From assembly GCA_938041445.1 (NCBI GenBank), contig CALISO010000080.1:1-37100 (forward strand): DNA of 37,100 nucleotides, written 5' to 3'. The notes under the pieces are model-generated. The model was not told the DNA's origin and searched no databases. It was given only the letters and a program-made list of their open reading frames with translations. Numbering within the stretch: position 1 is the stretch's first letter; every line of letters starts with the position of its first letter. Both the position numbers and the translations under genes were made by a program. The stretch comes from an uncultured Saprospiraceae bacterium. Its GTDB lineage: Bacteria; Bacteroidota; Bacteroidia; Chitinophagales; Saprospiraceae. Of this stretch, positions 19,796 to 27,729 are shown in pieces.

Positions 19796-20692
19796 CTATG
19801 CTATCCAGTTAACCCCTTTCTTGAGGAATTGTAAGGTCTCCAACGCTTTAGGATTATCAGTCGGATTATGATTATAATGCCAATGTGCTATCGGAGGCAG
19901 GCTCATCAAGATCGATTCTGTACGTCCATTTGTATCTAGACCAAATTTCGTTCCTCTATCCCATACAAGATTAAACTCTACATATCTTCCTCTCCTTACG
20001 GACTGCCAAGCCTTATCCTTCACCTCAATGGGTATATCCATATTCGCTTCAACCAGCCTACTGTATATGGGAACAAAAGCTGAACCAACATCCTTCACGA
20101 AAGCATGGCGAGAATCAAAGTCATCAATGTCACCTGATAACCGATCAAAGAAAATCCCACCTATACCTCTTGTTTCATTTCTATGTTTGATAAAGAAGTA
20201 ATTATCTGCCCATTCCTTGAATTTAGGATAATATGTCTCGTCGTGTTTATCACAAACGTTTTTGAGGTGAAGATGAAAATCCTTTGCTTGAGTCTTAATG
20301 ATATAATGCGGAGTAACATCTATACCTCCACCAAACCACCAATCTCCTCTATCCGTCTCAAAGTATCTGACATTCATATGGATGATCGGCACCCAAGGAT
20401 TGTTGGGATGCAGGACAATGGATACACCAGTTGCATGAAAGTGCGTAGGCTCTATACCTAACCCCTTCGCTATGACTTCAGGCATATCACCATCTATGGC
20501 GGAGAACATGACACCTCCTTTCTCGATATGCTTGCCTTGGATCACTCTGGATCTCCCACCGCCCCCTTCAGGGCGCTGCCATTTGTCTTCGCTAAATGTT
20601 GCCGTACCGTCCAAGCCTTCCAGTCTTGAACAGATTCTGTCTTGAAGGCCTTTGTACCAATCGATGATATGAGACAGCTTTGGATCAGCCAT
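19796..20692 (-). CDS. hemF: Oxygen-dependent coproporphyrinogen III oxidase
   Basis: A 298-residue cytoplasmic enzyme that oxidatively decarboxylates coproporphyrinogen III to protoporphyrinogen IX with O2 in heme synthesis. Diagnostic stretches are WQRPEGGGGRSRVIQG, the active-site region HATGVSIVLHPNNPWVP then HMNVRYFE, WWFGGGIDVTPHY, and RGGRY-like RRGRYVEFNLVWDRGTKFGL. Length matches the family (about 300). Its first 8 bp overlap the end of the ArsC/Spx-like gene, so translation is probably coupled. Presence of HemF points to aerobic or microaerobic life. Confidence 0.95.
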   Translation of the reverse strand: MADPKLSHIIDWYKGLQDRICSRLEGLDGTATFSEDKWQRPEGGGGRSRVIQGKHIEKGGVMFSAIDGDMPEVIAKGLGIEPTHFHATGVSIVLHPNNPWVPIIHMNVRYFETDRGDWWFGGGIDVTPHYIIKTQAKDFHLHLKNVCDKHDETYYPKFKEWADNYFFIKHRNETRGIGGIFFDRLSGDIDDFDSRHAFVKDVGSAFVPIYSRLVEANMDIPIEVKDKAWQSVRRGRYVEFNLVWDRGTKFGLDTNGRTESILMSLPPIAHWHYNHNPTDNPKALETLQFLKKGVNWIA

Positions 20693-21038
20693 TGAGATCC
20701 TCTATCAGTTGATTGACGACCTTCTTGCTATTACCGATGTAGACTTTGTCATCTACAAAGAATACTGGTCGCTTTAGAAATGTATATTCTGATAAGATCA
20801 GCTTGCGATAACCTTTGTCTGTGAGTTCTTTCTCATGCCAGCCCTCTCCTCTAAACTTTCTGGCTCTCTTGCTGAACACTTGCTCATATCCTCCAGCAAA
20901 ATCAGCTGCCAGATCAAGTGCTTTTTCGTCTATGTTATTGATCTTGATATCGATCTTTTCAAACGTATCGATGCTCTCGATCTGCCCCATGATCCTGCTG
21001 CAAGTATCACAAGTCGATAGATAGTACACCTTTCTCAT
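20685..21038 (-). CDS. ArsC/Spx-like thioredoxin-fold protein
   Basis: A 117-residue thioredoxin-fold protein of the ArsC/Spx/YffB superfamily. The N-terminus has STCDTCSRIM with a CxxC pair, followed by IDKI/INNIDEKALDL and LILSEYTFLKRPVFFVDDKVYIG, which carries the cis-proline strand. True arsenate reductases of this family have one active cysteine and an arginine triad that I cannot confirm, and no ars gene is nearby. A Spx-like redox or regulatory role is equally possible. It starts 3 bp after the aldolase stop and overlaps hemF by 8 bp, so these genes form an operon. Confidence 0.8.
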   Translation of the reverse strand: MRKVYYLSTCDTCSRIMGQIESIDTFEKIDIKINNIDEKALDLAADFAGGYEQVFSKRARKFRGEGWHEKELTDKGYRKLILSEYTFLKRPVFFVDDKVYIGNSKKVVNQLIEDLNG

Positions 21039-21041
21039 TAA

Positions 21042-21698
21042 TTAGCTATTAGCTTTCTTATGATCAGCTAAGAACTTAGCAAGTCCTATGTCAGTTAGTG
21101 GATGCTTTAGTAAGCCCATGATCGCACTAAGCGGGCAAGTCACGATATCTGCACCAGCCTTAGCTGACTGTACGATATGTCTTGAGTTTCTGATCGAAGC
21201 TGCAAGTATCTCAGTGTCATAACCTTGGATCGCATATACTTCTGCTATCTCAGCGATCAGTGATATCCCATCCCAGTTAGTATCATCGACTCTTCCGATA
21301 AATGGGGAGAGATATGTAGCGCCTGCCTTAGCTGCTAAGATCGCTTGACCTGCTGAGAAAACAAGCGTACAATTGGTCCTGATACCGTTGTCAGTAAACC
21401 ATCTGATTGCTTTTACACCATCCTTGATCATCGGTACTTTGACCACAATATTAGGAGCGATCTGTGCTAAAGCTTTCCCTTCCTTTATGATGCCTTCAAA
21501 GTCTGTTGATATCACCTCCGCACTTACGTCACCATCTACTATATCGCAGATCTTCGCGTAATGAGCTTTTACGTTTTCATCTCCAGTGATGCCTTCCTTC
21601 GCCATAAGAGAAGGGTTAGTAGTTACACCATCAAGGATACCAAAGTCTTTAGCCTCCTTTATGCTGTCTATGGAAGCAGTGTCGATAAAAAATTTCAT
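21042..21698 (-). CDS. Transaldolase / fructose-6-phosphate aldolase family
   Basis: A 218-residue TIM-barrel aldolase of the small transaldolase (TalC/FSA) subfamily. [16 protein letters not shown] and [14 protein letters not shown] are signature segments. The Schiff-base lysine is expected in [44 protein letters not shown] and [19 protein letters not shown] complete the barrel. Members either transfer dihydroxyacetone between sugar phosphates or cleave fructose-6-phosphate; sequence alone does not settle which. It is the first protein gene after the SRP RNA (about 25 bp downstream of its terminator). Confidence 0.9.
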   Translation of the reverse strand: MKFFIDTASIDSIKEAKDFGILDGVTTNPSLMAKEGITGDENVKAHYAKICDIVDGDVSAEVISTDFEGIIKEGKALAQIAPNIVVKVPMIKDGVKAIRWFTDNGIRTNCTLVFSAGQAILAAKAGATYLSPFIGRVDDTNWDGISLIAEIAEVYAIQGYDTEILAASIRNSRHIVQSAKAGADIVTCPLSAIMGLLKHPLTDIGLAKFLADHKKANS

Positions 21699-21722
21699 AC
21701 AAATGGATTGTGTTAGAAATGA

Positions 21723-21820
21723 AAAAAGTGAGGAATCATACCAAACCGCTACAACCTCCTACCCTTGCTGCGTTTCCACCCTGGGGGATTTAAAGGGAGC
21801 TGGCCGTACGACCCTCACCG
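21723..21820 (-). ncRNA. ffs: Small signal recognition particle RNA
   Basis: The minus strand carries the SRP apical hairpin: CTCCCTTTAAAT, then CCCCCAGGGTGGAAACGCAG, then CAAGGGTAGGAG. Here GGAA is the tetraloop and GCAGCAAGGGTA is the conserved Ffh-binding asymmetric-loop strand. GUGAGG at the 5' end pairs with CCUCAC at the 3' end, and GUCGUAC pairs with GUAUGAU, closing the long helix. A run of six T follows CCTCAC and ends the RNA. It scaffolds Ffh for targeting membrane and secreted proteins. A TACCTTTG -7 element lies just upstream. Ends are accurate to a few bases. Confidence 0.88.
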
Positions 21821-21824
21821 GCGG

Positions 21825-21832
21825 CAAAGGTA
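21825..21832 (-). promoter_or_regulatory. -7 element of the SRP RNA promoter
   Basis: TACCTTTG on the minus strand matches TAnnTTTG and lies about 5 bp before the predicted RNA 5' end. Downstream genes may receive read-through past the RNA's terminator. Confidence 0.55.
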
Positions 21833-21919
21833 TATTTTTCATTATTAAAACGGTAGAGATTTTTTGAAGCAAATCAAAAATCTTCTTGAGGGAACAGTTA
21901 GCAACAAGGATCTGGGGCA

Positions 21920-22618
21920 CTACTTTTTAAACTGTGAGACGTAATCTTTAATAAAGCCTTTAAACTCGTCCCAGATCTGGTCTTTATAAGGCAAAGTATA
22001 CACAGTCATTTCTTCCTTCCTCACTGGATGAACGAAAGTCATTGATGTACAATGAAGATAGATGATTCGATCATCAATCCCCTTCTTTCCTCCATACTTG
22101 AGGTCTCCAATGATGGGGCTGCCAGCTGAGGACATCTGTACTCTGATCTGATGGCTTCGGCCAGTCTTAGGATGCACTTCATATAAGAACTTAGCATTGG
22201 CAGCGGCTGCAAGTAAGAATGAAAGCTCTGCTTTCTTTGCATTGGCTTGACCTTTCTTGGCGAGCTTGGATCTGTTCTTTGTCGTGTCTTTTATGATGTA
22301 CTGGATTATCGTTCCTTCTTGTTCTCTCGCTCTATCATAACTAATCAAATGATAAGTCTTCTTGACTTCGTCCTTGCGAAAGAGCTCGTTCATCCTTGTC
22401 AGTGCCTTAGATGTTCTGGCAAGGATCACACAACCGCTAACAGGTCTGTCTAATCGGTGTACTGGATGAAGAAAAACAGCCCCAGGTTTATTATAGCGCT
22501 TCTTGATGTAGTCCTTATAAGTATCTAAGATGGTCTTGTCTTTCGTCTGATCTCCTTGTACTAGATCGCCGTTGCGTTTGTTGACGATAAGTAGATGATT
22601 GTCTTCATATAGAACCAT
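21920..22618 (-). CDS. RluA-family 23S rRNA/tRNA pseudouridine synthase
   Basis: About 232 residues from the ATG at 22618; ATG at 22645 or a start at 22672 would add residues unlike the family. VLYEDNHLLIVNKRNG opens the catalytic domain. FLHPVHRLDRPVSGCVILARTSKAL holds the catalytic aspartate in HRLDRPVSG. VHPKTGRSHQIRVQMSSAGSPIIGDLKYGG is the second signature. No S4 domain precedes it, so it is closest to the short RluA/TruC-like group. It isomerises uridine to pseudouridine in structured RNA; the site cannot be predicted. Confidence 0.92.
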   Translation of the reverse strand: MVLYEDNHLLIVNKRNGDLVQGDQTKDKTILDTYKDYIKKRYNKPGAVFLHPVHRLDRPVSGCVILARTSKALTRMNELFRKDEVKKTYHLISYDRAREQEGTIIQYIIKDTTKNRSKLAKKGQANAKKAELSFLLAAAANAKFLYEVHPKTGRSHQIRVQMSSAGSPIIGDLKYGGKKGIDDRIIYLHCTSMTFVHPVRKEEMTVYTLPYKDQIWDEFKGFIKDYVSQFKK

Positions 22619-22722
22619 GGTGCAATAATAAACATGATATGACATCCGCGTTGGGTTTTCTCGGGACAACACTTCTTCCTTAGAAAGAACTCATATGGTA
22701 AAATTTATTCATCTATAGTTAT

Positions 22723-22782
22723 ATGATACTTGGCATGTTTTTTGAATATAAAGAAGTAGAGTTTTGGTTATTAAATGAGTAG
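22723..22782 (+). other. Possible 19-codon micro-ORF or small-RNA region
   Basis: ATG at 22723 reads MILGMFFEYKEVEFWLLNE and stops at 22782, touching the strong plus-strand terminator. The spacer from 22673 to 22944 has no other feature. Either this is a tiny peptide, or the region is transcribed as a small RNA that uses the terminator. I cannot see a good TAnnTTTG promoter before it, so this is tentative. Confidence 0.25.
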
Positions 22783-22814
22783 TGCCCGGATATGGAGATA
22801 TTCGGGCATTTTTT
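22783..22814 (+). terminator. Strong orphan rho-independent terminator
   Basis: TGCCCGGATAT pairs with ATATTCGGGCA (11 bp, one G-T) around a GGAG loop, followed by six T on the plus strand only. No recognisable plus-strand gene lies upstream for several kb, apart from a 19-codon frame at 22723-22782 that ends directly at the stem. Confidence 0.75.
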
Positions 22815-22944
22815 ATGTGCCTACCCCAATGTTTACTCGCCCATTTATACCATAAATGATCATAAAAACAAAATAATATGCGCTACATTAAATTAATGAA
22901 CATATAATTCATAACTTTCATGTGAACTCATAAAATCCGCCTAT

Positions 22945-23190
22945 ATGAATATTACCTACACGGAACTCCGTAAAATCAAGCACAACCTACCCACTGGAAG
23001 CATCTCCAAAATTGCTTCTGAACTTCAAGTGAACGAACAAACAGTAAGAAATTACTTTGGGGCACAAAAATACGGCGAGGGGGAAGTAGTCCCTTTACAT
23101 CGAGAACCAGGTCCATCTGGGGGTATCGTACAATTGGATGATGACAGAATATTAAAACTGGCCATGAAGATATTAAATCAGCAAAACTGA
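22945..23190 (+). CDS. Small helix-turn-helix DNA-binding protein
   Basis: An 81-residue protein. Residues 8-38 (KIKHNLPTGSISKIASELQVNEQTVRNYFG) form a clear helix-turn-helix, with ISKIASELQV as the first helix pair and NEQTVRNYF as the recognition helix. The second half has LHREPGPSGGIVQLDDDRILKLAMKIL, a short beta-plus-helix tail likely used for dimer contacts. I recall similar short proteins in Bacteroidota but no assigned function. It stands alone with a weak terminator behind it. Confidence 0.75.
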   Translation: MNITYTELRKIKHNLPTGSISKIASELQVNEQTVRNYFGAQKYGEGEVVPLHREPGPSGGIVQLDDDRILKLAMKILNQQN

Positions 23191-23277
23191 TAAAACACTG
23201 ACTTCTGGCCTCCTATTGGCTTGCTTTCTGTCCATTTTAACTATTGTTATAACACCTGTGTTAAAGCTTACTCAGTG

Positions 23278-23302
23278 ACTGGTTTTGCCAGTTATATGTT
23301 TT
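23278..23302 (+). terminator. Weak terminator after the small HTH gene
   Basis: ACTGG-TTTTG-CCAGT followed by TATATGTTTTTTG on the plus strand. The stem is only 5 bp, so confidence is modest. A palindrome TAACACCTGTGTTA lies just upstream at 23250-23263. Confidence 0.4.
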
Positions 23303-23321
23303 TTGCTTGGGCTAAGTAAAG

Positions 23322-24377
23322 CTAATTCCTAATAGTCATAGTTCCACCAACAGCGACTTCAAAGAAACAATTTTGCTGAATCTCTAATGGTACTCCAATT
23401 GACCGTATGACCAAAATAGAATCATCTGCTACATTAAAGCTTGATACTGGCAAGCCAATAAGTCCCGAATCAGTTGCATCTTGAATCCATACTGTACCTA
23501 AATTCAAAAACGTCGAGTGTTCCAGTACCTCTATAGCTGTTCCTTTCACACCAGATATAAAAATAGAGGAATTGTTTATAATGCTTCCTGGATAAATAAC
23601 GGAACTACCAGATCCTAATGACACAGTAATACGTTCATTGGATATTGCAATACCAGAATCAGGGTTTCCTATATTTTTGAATATTAAACTCCCATCATTA
23701 GTAAATCCACGATTGTTCCTGATACCAACTTTAGCTATATTTTCTAAAGTCATACTGCCATTGTTTTGAATATTTGAATCTTTATCAGCATAAATCCCAT
23801 CTGTACAATCCTTAATAGTCATAGTACCTTCATTTATATATTGGGCAGAACATCTAAGAGCAAGTAGTGAGTTTCTTACAAACAAAGCACCATCGTTGGT
23901 CATAGAACCAAGTTCCATTAAATGAAGTCCATTTCCAGCTGCATCAATTGTACAATCGCCTTCGTTTTCAAAATTACCAAGTATAGAAATCCCATTAGGG
24001 GCGTTAAAGATATTGGCGGTTCCTTTATTTAAAAAAGTACCATTATGTTCAATTCTTATCGCATCGCCAGGAGCATCTGTAACTTCAAGTATAGTTGAAA
24101 GCGATGTGGTCAATTTGCAATACTCATCTATCGTAATATGCCTAACTGCAGCATTATTAGAAATCTCAACCATGGTCATTGCCGTCATGGACCCTCCTGA
24201 AATAAAAACGCTATCTGTCAAAGTAGGCACTACATTGCCTATCCAATTTGCCGAAGAATGCCAATCTGAAGTGCCAAGAAAACCACTCCAAGTAATTGTT
24301 GTAGCGTGAGCTGATATCGTATGCAACACTAATAGAGCATAGCAAAATAGAATTCTATAAGAATAGTGCGAGTTCAT
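23322..24377 (-). CDS. Exported beta-repeat protein, paralogue A
   Basis: A 351-residue exported protein with a signal peptide (about 1-25). It opens with ITWSGFLGTSDWHSSANWIGNVVPTLTDSVFISGG, a W-G-W-W-G-P-D pattern seen at the start of some secreted solenoid proteins. Then come about ten irregular repeats of the form FxNxGxhxIxN (FLNKGTANIFN, FENEGDCTI, MTNDGALFVRN, YINEGTMTI, IQNNGSMTL, FTNDGSLIF). These should form a right-handed beta-helix. It ends at GGTMTIRN with no type IX sorting domain, although most such Bacteroidota proteins continue. The adjacent gene is a diverged duplicate. Function unknown. Confidence 0.7.
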   Translation of the reverse strand: MNSHYSYRILFCYALLVLHTISAHATTITWSGFLGTSDWHSSANWIGNVVPTLTDSVFISGGSMTAMTMVEISNNAAVRHITIDEYCKLTTSLSTILEVTDAPGDAIRIEHNGTFLNKGTANIFNAPNGISILGNFENEGDCTIDAAGNGLHLMELGSMTNDGALFVRNSLLALRCSAQYINEGTMTIKDCTDGIYADKDSNIQNNGSMTLENIAKVGIRNNRGFTNDGSLIFKNIGNPDSGIAISNERITVSLGSGSSVIYPGSIINNSSIFISGVKGTAIEVLEHSTFLNLGTVWIQDATDSGLIGLPVSSFNVADDSILVIRSIGVPLEIQQNCFFEVAVGGTMTIRN

Positions 24378-24453
24378 ACATTACAATTAATAAATAACAA
24401 AAATATATAGACAGCTTAAGCTTAGTAGCAATAAAAACTTAGCCTATAGTCAC

Positions 24454-25512
24454 TCATTGATCTTTAACAGTTAACACTGCTCCGTTGGCTATATCAAATA
24501 TAGCTTCATCATGAACTATTAATGATGACATAACAGCTGCAGGTACAACTAATGAGCCGGTAGATGATACCTCAAAGGTTGAGAAAGGGTTCAAATCAAG
24601 TCCATATTCAGGTTTATCTTGTATGATAATTATACCGTTATTCATAAAGGCAGCAGGTCCAGCATTCCTTATTGCGGTCTTTTCCAAGTTGGACATTACG
24701 ATATTTGAATTATTAACAAAGGAGGCATTAAATCCGAATGTTAAATTTGATATGGCCGCTCCTAAATTACTTTTCCCAGCATTATTCAATAACATAGGGC
24801 CGTTATTGATAAAGGAGCCAATATTGAATATTCCAAAGTTTTCTATTTCAGAAAAATCGATTCTGCTTTTGTTTTCAAATAAGGTATTACCTATCGAGCT
24901 AATTCCTGATTTACAAACTTCAATATTTATCATACCTTGGTTTTCAAAACTAGCATCATCCTCCAAAGAAATCGCAATGTTCAGGTCCTCTAAAAGGAGG
25001 GTGCCAAAATTTTTCACAATGGATGAATCTGACATAAATATCCCTTCATAATCAACAACAGAGTTAACCAATCCGCTTATCCTACTATCACCATGATTTT
25101 CAAAACTCCCTTTAACGACGATCCCGTTAAGCGCATTAACAACAAGAAGGTCCCCAAAATTTATAAGTGAAGCTTCTTTATCAATCATAATCGCTTCACC
25201 TAGCACCGGACCGACTCTTAGAGAGCCTGTGAATAAAGTAGATAGTATACAGTAGTCCTCGATTTTTATATGGCGAGCCTCAGCTGCTGAAGAGATGATA
25301 ACATTAACAAGAGCTGTTTCGCTCCCGCCTCTGATGATTACACTGTCTATTATACTGGGTACAACTCCGCCAATCCAGCTATCACCATCGTGCCAATTAG
25401 TAACATCATCTGTTCCTTTCCAAATGATTGTAGAAGCTTCAAGGTAGATAGAACTGAAAAAAACAAACGTAAGGAAAAGTATGAGTCGAGGTCTGAAAAA
25501 GGAGCGTGTCAT
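24454..25512 (-). CDS. Exported beta-repeat protein, paralogue B
   Basis: A 352-residue paralogue of the next gene downstream, lying 76 bp before it. It has a signal peptide (about 1-26) and the same opening pattern (IIWKGTDDVTNWHDGDSWIGGVVPSIIDSVIIRGG). The same solenoid repeats follow (LINFGDLLVVN, FENHGDSRI, FENQGMINI, FINNGPMLL, FMNNGIIII). It also ends right after a final repeat (GAVLTVKDQ) without a sorting domain. Near-equal length and order mean tandem gene duplication followed by clear divergence. Function unknown; it could be a surface or periplasmic structural protein. Confidence 0.7.
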   Translation of the reverse strand: MTRSFFRPRLILFLTFVFFSSIYLEASTIIWKGTDDVTNWHDGDSWIGGVVPSIIDSVIIRGGSETALVNVIISSAAEARHIKIEDYCILSTLFTGSLRVGPVLGEAIMIDKEASLINFGDLLVVNALNGIVVKGSFENHGDSRISGLVNSVVDYEGIFMSDSSIVKNFGTLLLEDLNIAISLEDDASFENQGMINIEVCKSGISSIGNTLFENKSRIDFSEIENFGIFNIGSFINNGPMLLNNAGKSNLGAAISNLTFGFNASFVNNSNIVMSNLEKTAIRNAGPAAFMNNGIIIIQDKPEYGLDLNPFSTFEVSSTGSLVVPAAVMSSLIVHDEAIFDIANGAVLTVKDQ

Positions 25513-25555
25513 AAATGCTTATTTGATTATCAAAAATAGAGCATCTATTAGCGAA

Positions 25556-25581
25556 AAAAATCACTGCTTACCGTGATTTTT
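25556..25581. terminator. Symmetric hairpin with A/T arms, possible bidirectional terminator
   Basis: AAAAATCAC pairs with GTGATTTTT around an 8-nt loop, so a T-run follows the stem on both strands. It sits between paralogue B's start and the Crp/Fnr gene's terminator. Confidence 0.45.
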
Positions 25582-25603
25582 AAACCACTTTAATTGTTAT
25601 AAT

Positions 25604-25642
25604 AAAAAGAAGCCCTTAAAGTCTTACGACTCAAGGGCTTCT
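25604..25642 (-). terminator. Rho-independent terminator of the Crp/Fnr gene
   Basis: On the minus strand AGAAGCCCTT and AAGGGCTTCT form a 10-bp stem with an inner GAGTC/GACTT pairing, followed by TTTTTATT. It begins about 30 bp after the regulator's stop. Confidence 0.8.
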
Positions 25643-25674
25643 TCGATTTATAGTGCTTTCAAAAACTATCTCAT

Positions 25675-26382
25675 TTAGAATCCTAATACCGAGGCATCTC
25701 GGATCAGTATTCTTCTTCTGTTCATACTAATAATGTTAGATCTTTTTAAATCATTGAGAATTGTTGTAACCGTCTGTCTTGACGTTCCTGTAAAGTCAGC
25801 TATATCTTGTTGTGTATAGTTGTGCTTTAGCAAGAGTTCGTTCAGCCCTACTTTATTACCATATATCTCAGCGTTCTCTTTCAAGAAGTTAAGGATACGT
25901 GTTCTTGCGTCCTCTACGATTACTGATTCTAATCTATGTTGGTTGCTTCTCAATCTGACACCTATCAGGTCAAACATAGCAAGACAAACTTGGGGGTTCT
26001 GAGTCATTACTTTCCGTAACGCCTCCGTCTCTATCATAATAACAGTTGTCCTACGGTCTAAAGATTGAGCCATCGCTGATCTAGTCTTTTCTCCAGATAA
26101 GCTACCCTCTCCGAAGATCATACCTGCGTGGCATATCGTCCTGATCACTTCTTTACCCATGTTCTGATGAGCACTGATCTTAATCATGCCATTGCAGACA
26201 TAGAATATAGCGTTACTGCTTTCTCCTTTGTGATATACGATTTCAAATCGACGCATATCTAAATAATCAGAATGCTTACACAAATAACTTAACTCTTCTT
26301 CTTTGGCATCTCGGAGAAACGGGATGGATCTTATAAACTGACGTAACAGTACGTTAGCTTCGGCTGGTTTTAGGGTTGTCAT
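25675..26382 (-). CDS. Crp/Fnr family transcription regulator
   Basis: A 235-residue protein from the ATG at 26382; a TTG three codons earlier is possible. Residues about 10-140 form a cyclic-nucleotide-binding fold (HKGESSNAIFYVCNGMIKI, IFGEGSLSGEKTRSAMAQSL). The C-terminus is a winged helix with YTQQDIADFTGTSRQTVTTILNDLKRSNII. It lacks the N-terminal cysteine cluster of oxygen-sensing FNR, and the cAMP-contact residues are not obviously complete, so its ligand is unknown. A TGACACT-N16-AGTGTCA dyad (26414-26443) lies upstream and may be an autoregulatory site. Confidence 0.85.
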   Translation of the reverse strand: MTTLKPAEANVLLRQFIRSIPFLRDAKEEELSYLCKHSDYLDMRRFEIVYHKGESSNAIFYVCNGMIKISAHQNMGKEVIRTICHAGMIFGEGSLSGEKTRSAMAQSLDRRTTVIMIETEALRKVMTQNPQVCLAMFDLIGVRLRSNQHRLESVIVEDARTRILNFLKENAEIYGNKVGLNELLLKHNYTQQDIADFTGTSRQTVTTILNDLKRSNIISMNRRRILIRDASVLGF

Positions 26383-26413
26383 AATTATCAATTGTACTAA
26401 TATGACAGGTGTG

Positions 26414-26443
26414 TGACACTCATACCCCTATGATGAAGTGTCA
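26414..26443. promoter_or_regulatory. Dyad upstream of the Crp/Fnr gene
   Basis: TGACACT (26414-26420) and AGTGTCA (26437-26443) are exact reverse complements with a 16-bp spacer, 32 bp upstream of the ATG. The spacer is longer than the 6-bp gap of a standard Crp site, so binding by this regulator is only a possibility. Confidence 0.35.
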
Positions 26444-26608
26444 GAGATTTATCAGCAATATCATATATAACTGATAATCAATAACTTATAAATAATATAA
26501 AAAGATGAAATGTTAAAATATCCTGACAGGATCACTTCGACATGGTCAGATCATGATGATGAATAGGATGATTTGGTAAAAAGAGAAAGTAATGCTAAAT
26601 CGGAAAAA

Positions 26609-27580
26609 TTAGCCTTGAAACCTAGGTGTATCTATACGACGACTTGCTCCTCCGAATACACCTGATGCTTTACTAATATTGGAAATATCACGAGCTGCTG
26701 TTGGTAAGTTAGATCCTTGATTACTCAAGCGACCATCTACCCACTTGTGATATTCGTAAAGCTCTGGGGACCAAGTGTGCAATTCTAAATGAAGACGATT
26801 AAGTGCATCTACGCCTTCCGAGGCAGAAGCTCCTGGTCCATCTTTTAGTGGTTCTAAATCATTAGTTTTTAACCTCAGTCTAATCTGTGAGCTGGATAAC
26901 CTTGACTCCTCGATGACAATACCTGGGAGGTGTCTGAACTTCTCTACTGCGTTTTGATTATTGAGTACTTCGTCCACCATCAGTTGACTGATATCTGGGC
27001 CGTCGACAACGTCTACTTGGCCAGAAGGGCCTATACTAATCGTACTGATCAATCTGTTGGACACCAAGTGATAGTAAGAAGGAAGCTCTATCGGATCGTC
27101 AAGTGTTAGGACAATCTCCATATAGTGCTCACTATAGGTATTGTCCAAAGGCACTTTCTCTGTGCTTAGTATCTGAGTAGAAAAACCAACTGACCTGGGT
27201 ATACGTGTTTTGGCTACGATTGTATCCATGTTCTCATCTGGAACAATGATAGAGACTTCGTACTCTTTACCTTCTGAGACTCTAAAGTCTTCGTTGATGA
27301 GGTGGTACTTTTCACTTGTGTTGTTAAAAGCCATCTCTATCTCACCATTAGGTACGTCATAACCTCTAAACATCGCCTTAGCATCTCTGCGATCGATATT
27401 CTTAAGTTCTGCACCAATCGGTACACTCTCTAATAATTGGATACTTACTACGTCTTGTGGTTTGAGCTCGCTGAGTAGATTGTACTCATAAGCTCTTTCG
27501 GGTGGGACATTAAACTCAAAGTCGTCCCTGCAACTAGACAAGGCGATCAATAGAAGAGTAAAAAGCAGCGGTGTTCTCAA
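26609..27580 (-). CDS. DUF4249 lipoprotein
   Basis: A 323-residue lipoprotein with lipobox LSSC (Cys17) and CRDDFEFNVPPE following. The body has the DUF4249 order: a strand-rich domain with GYDVPNGEIEMAFNNTSEKYHLINEDFRVSEGKEYEVSIIVPD, then an Ig-like segment, ending in VFGGASRRIDTPRF. The only usable start is TTG at 27580, since an in-frame stop lies just upstream. DUF4249 proteins commonly follow TonB receptors in Bacteroidota and probably act as their surface partner. Here it is 149 bp behind such a receptor. Function of the family is not proven. Confidence 0.85.
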   Translation of the reverse strand: MRTPLLFTLLLIALSSCRDDFEFNVPPERAYEYNLLSELKPQDVVSIQLLESVPIGAELKNIDRRDAKAMFRGYDVPNGEIEMAFNNTSEKYHLINEDFRVSEGKEYEVSIIVPDENMDTIVAKTRIPRSVGFSTQILSTEKVPLDNTYSEHYMEIVLTLDDPIELPSYYHLVSNRLISTISIGPSGQVDVVDGPDISQLMVDEVLNNQNAVEKFRHLPGIVIEESRLSSSQIRLRLKTNDLEPLKDGPGASASEGVDALNRLHLELHTWSPELYEYHKWVDGRLSNQGSNLPTAARDISNISKASGVFGGASRRIDTPRFQG

Positions 27581-27729
27581 GATAGTTAGTTACGCTGTTT
27601 TGACGCAGATTAAATGTAGATGTCACTATAGTATCTACTATTTAAAGTCAAATATAGTCTAAGCTGCAGAGAATTCAAATAATCAGCATTTGACGAAAGT
27701 CTAAATGGCTCTATAATGGATGATAGACG

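Noticed and set aside
20685-21038. Firm call of arsenate reductase
   Set aside because: A CxxC rather than a lone active cysteine, no ars genes nearby, and operon linkage to hemF; only the fold is supported.
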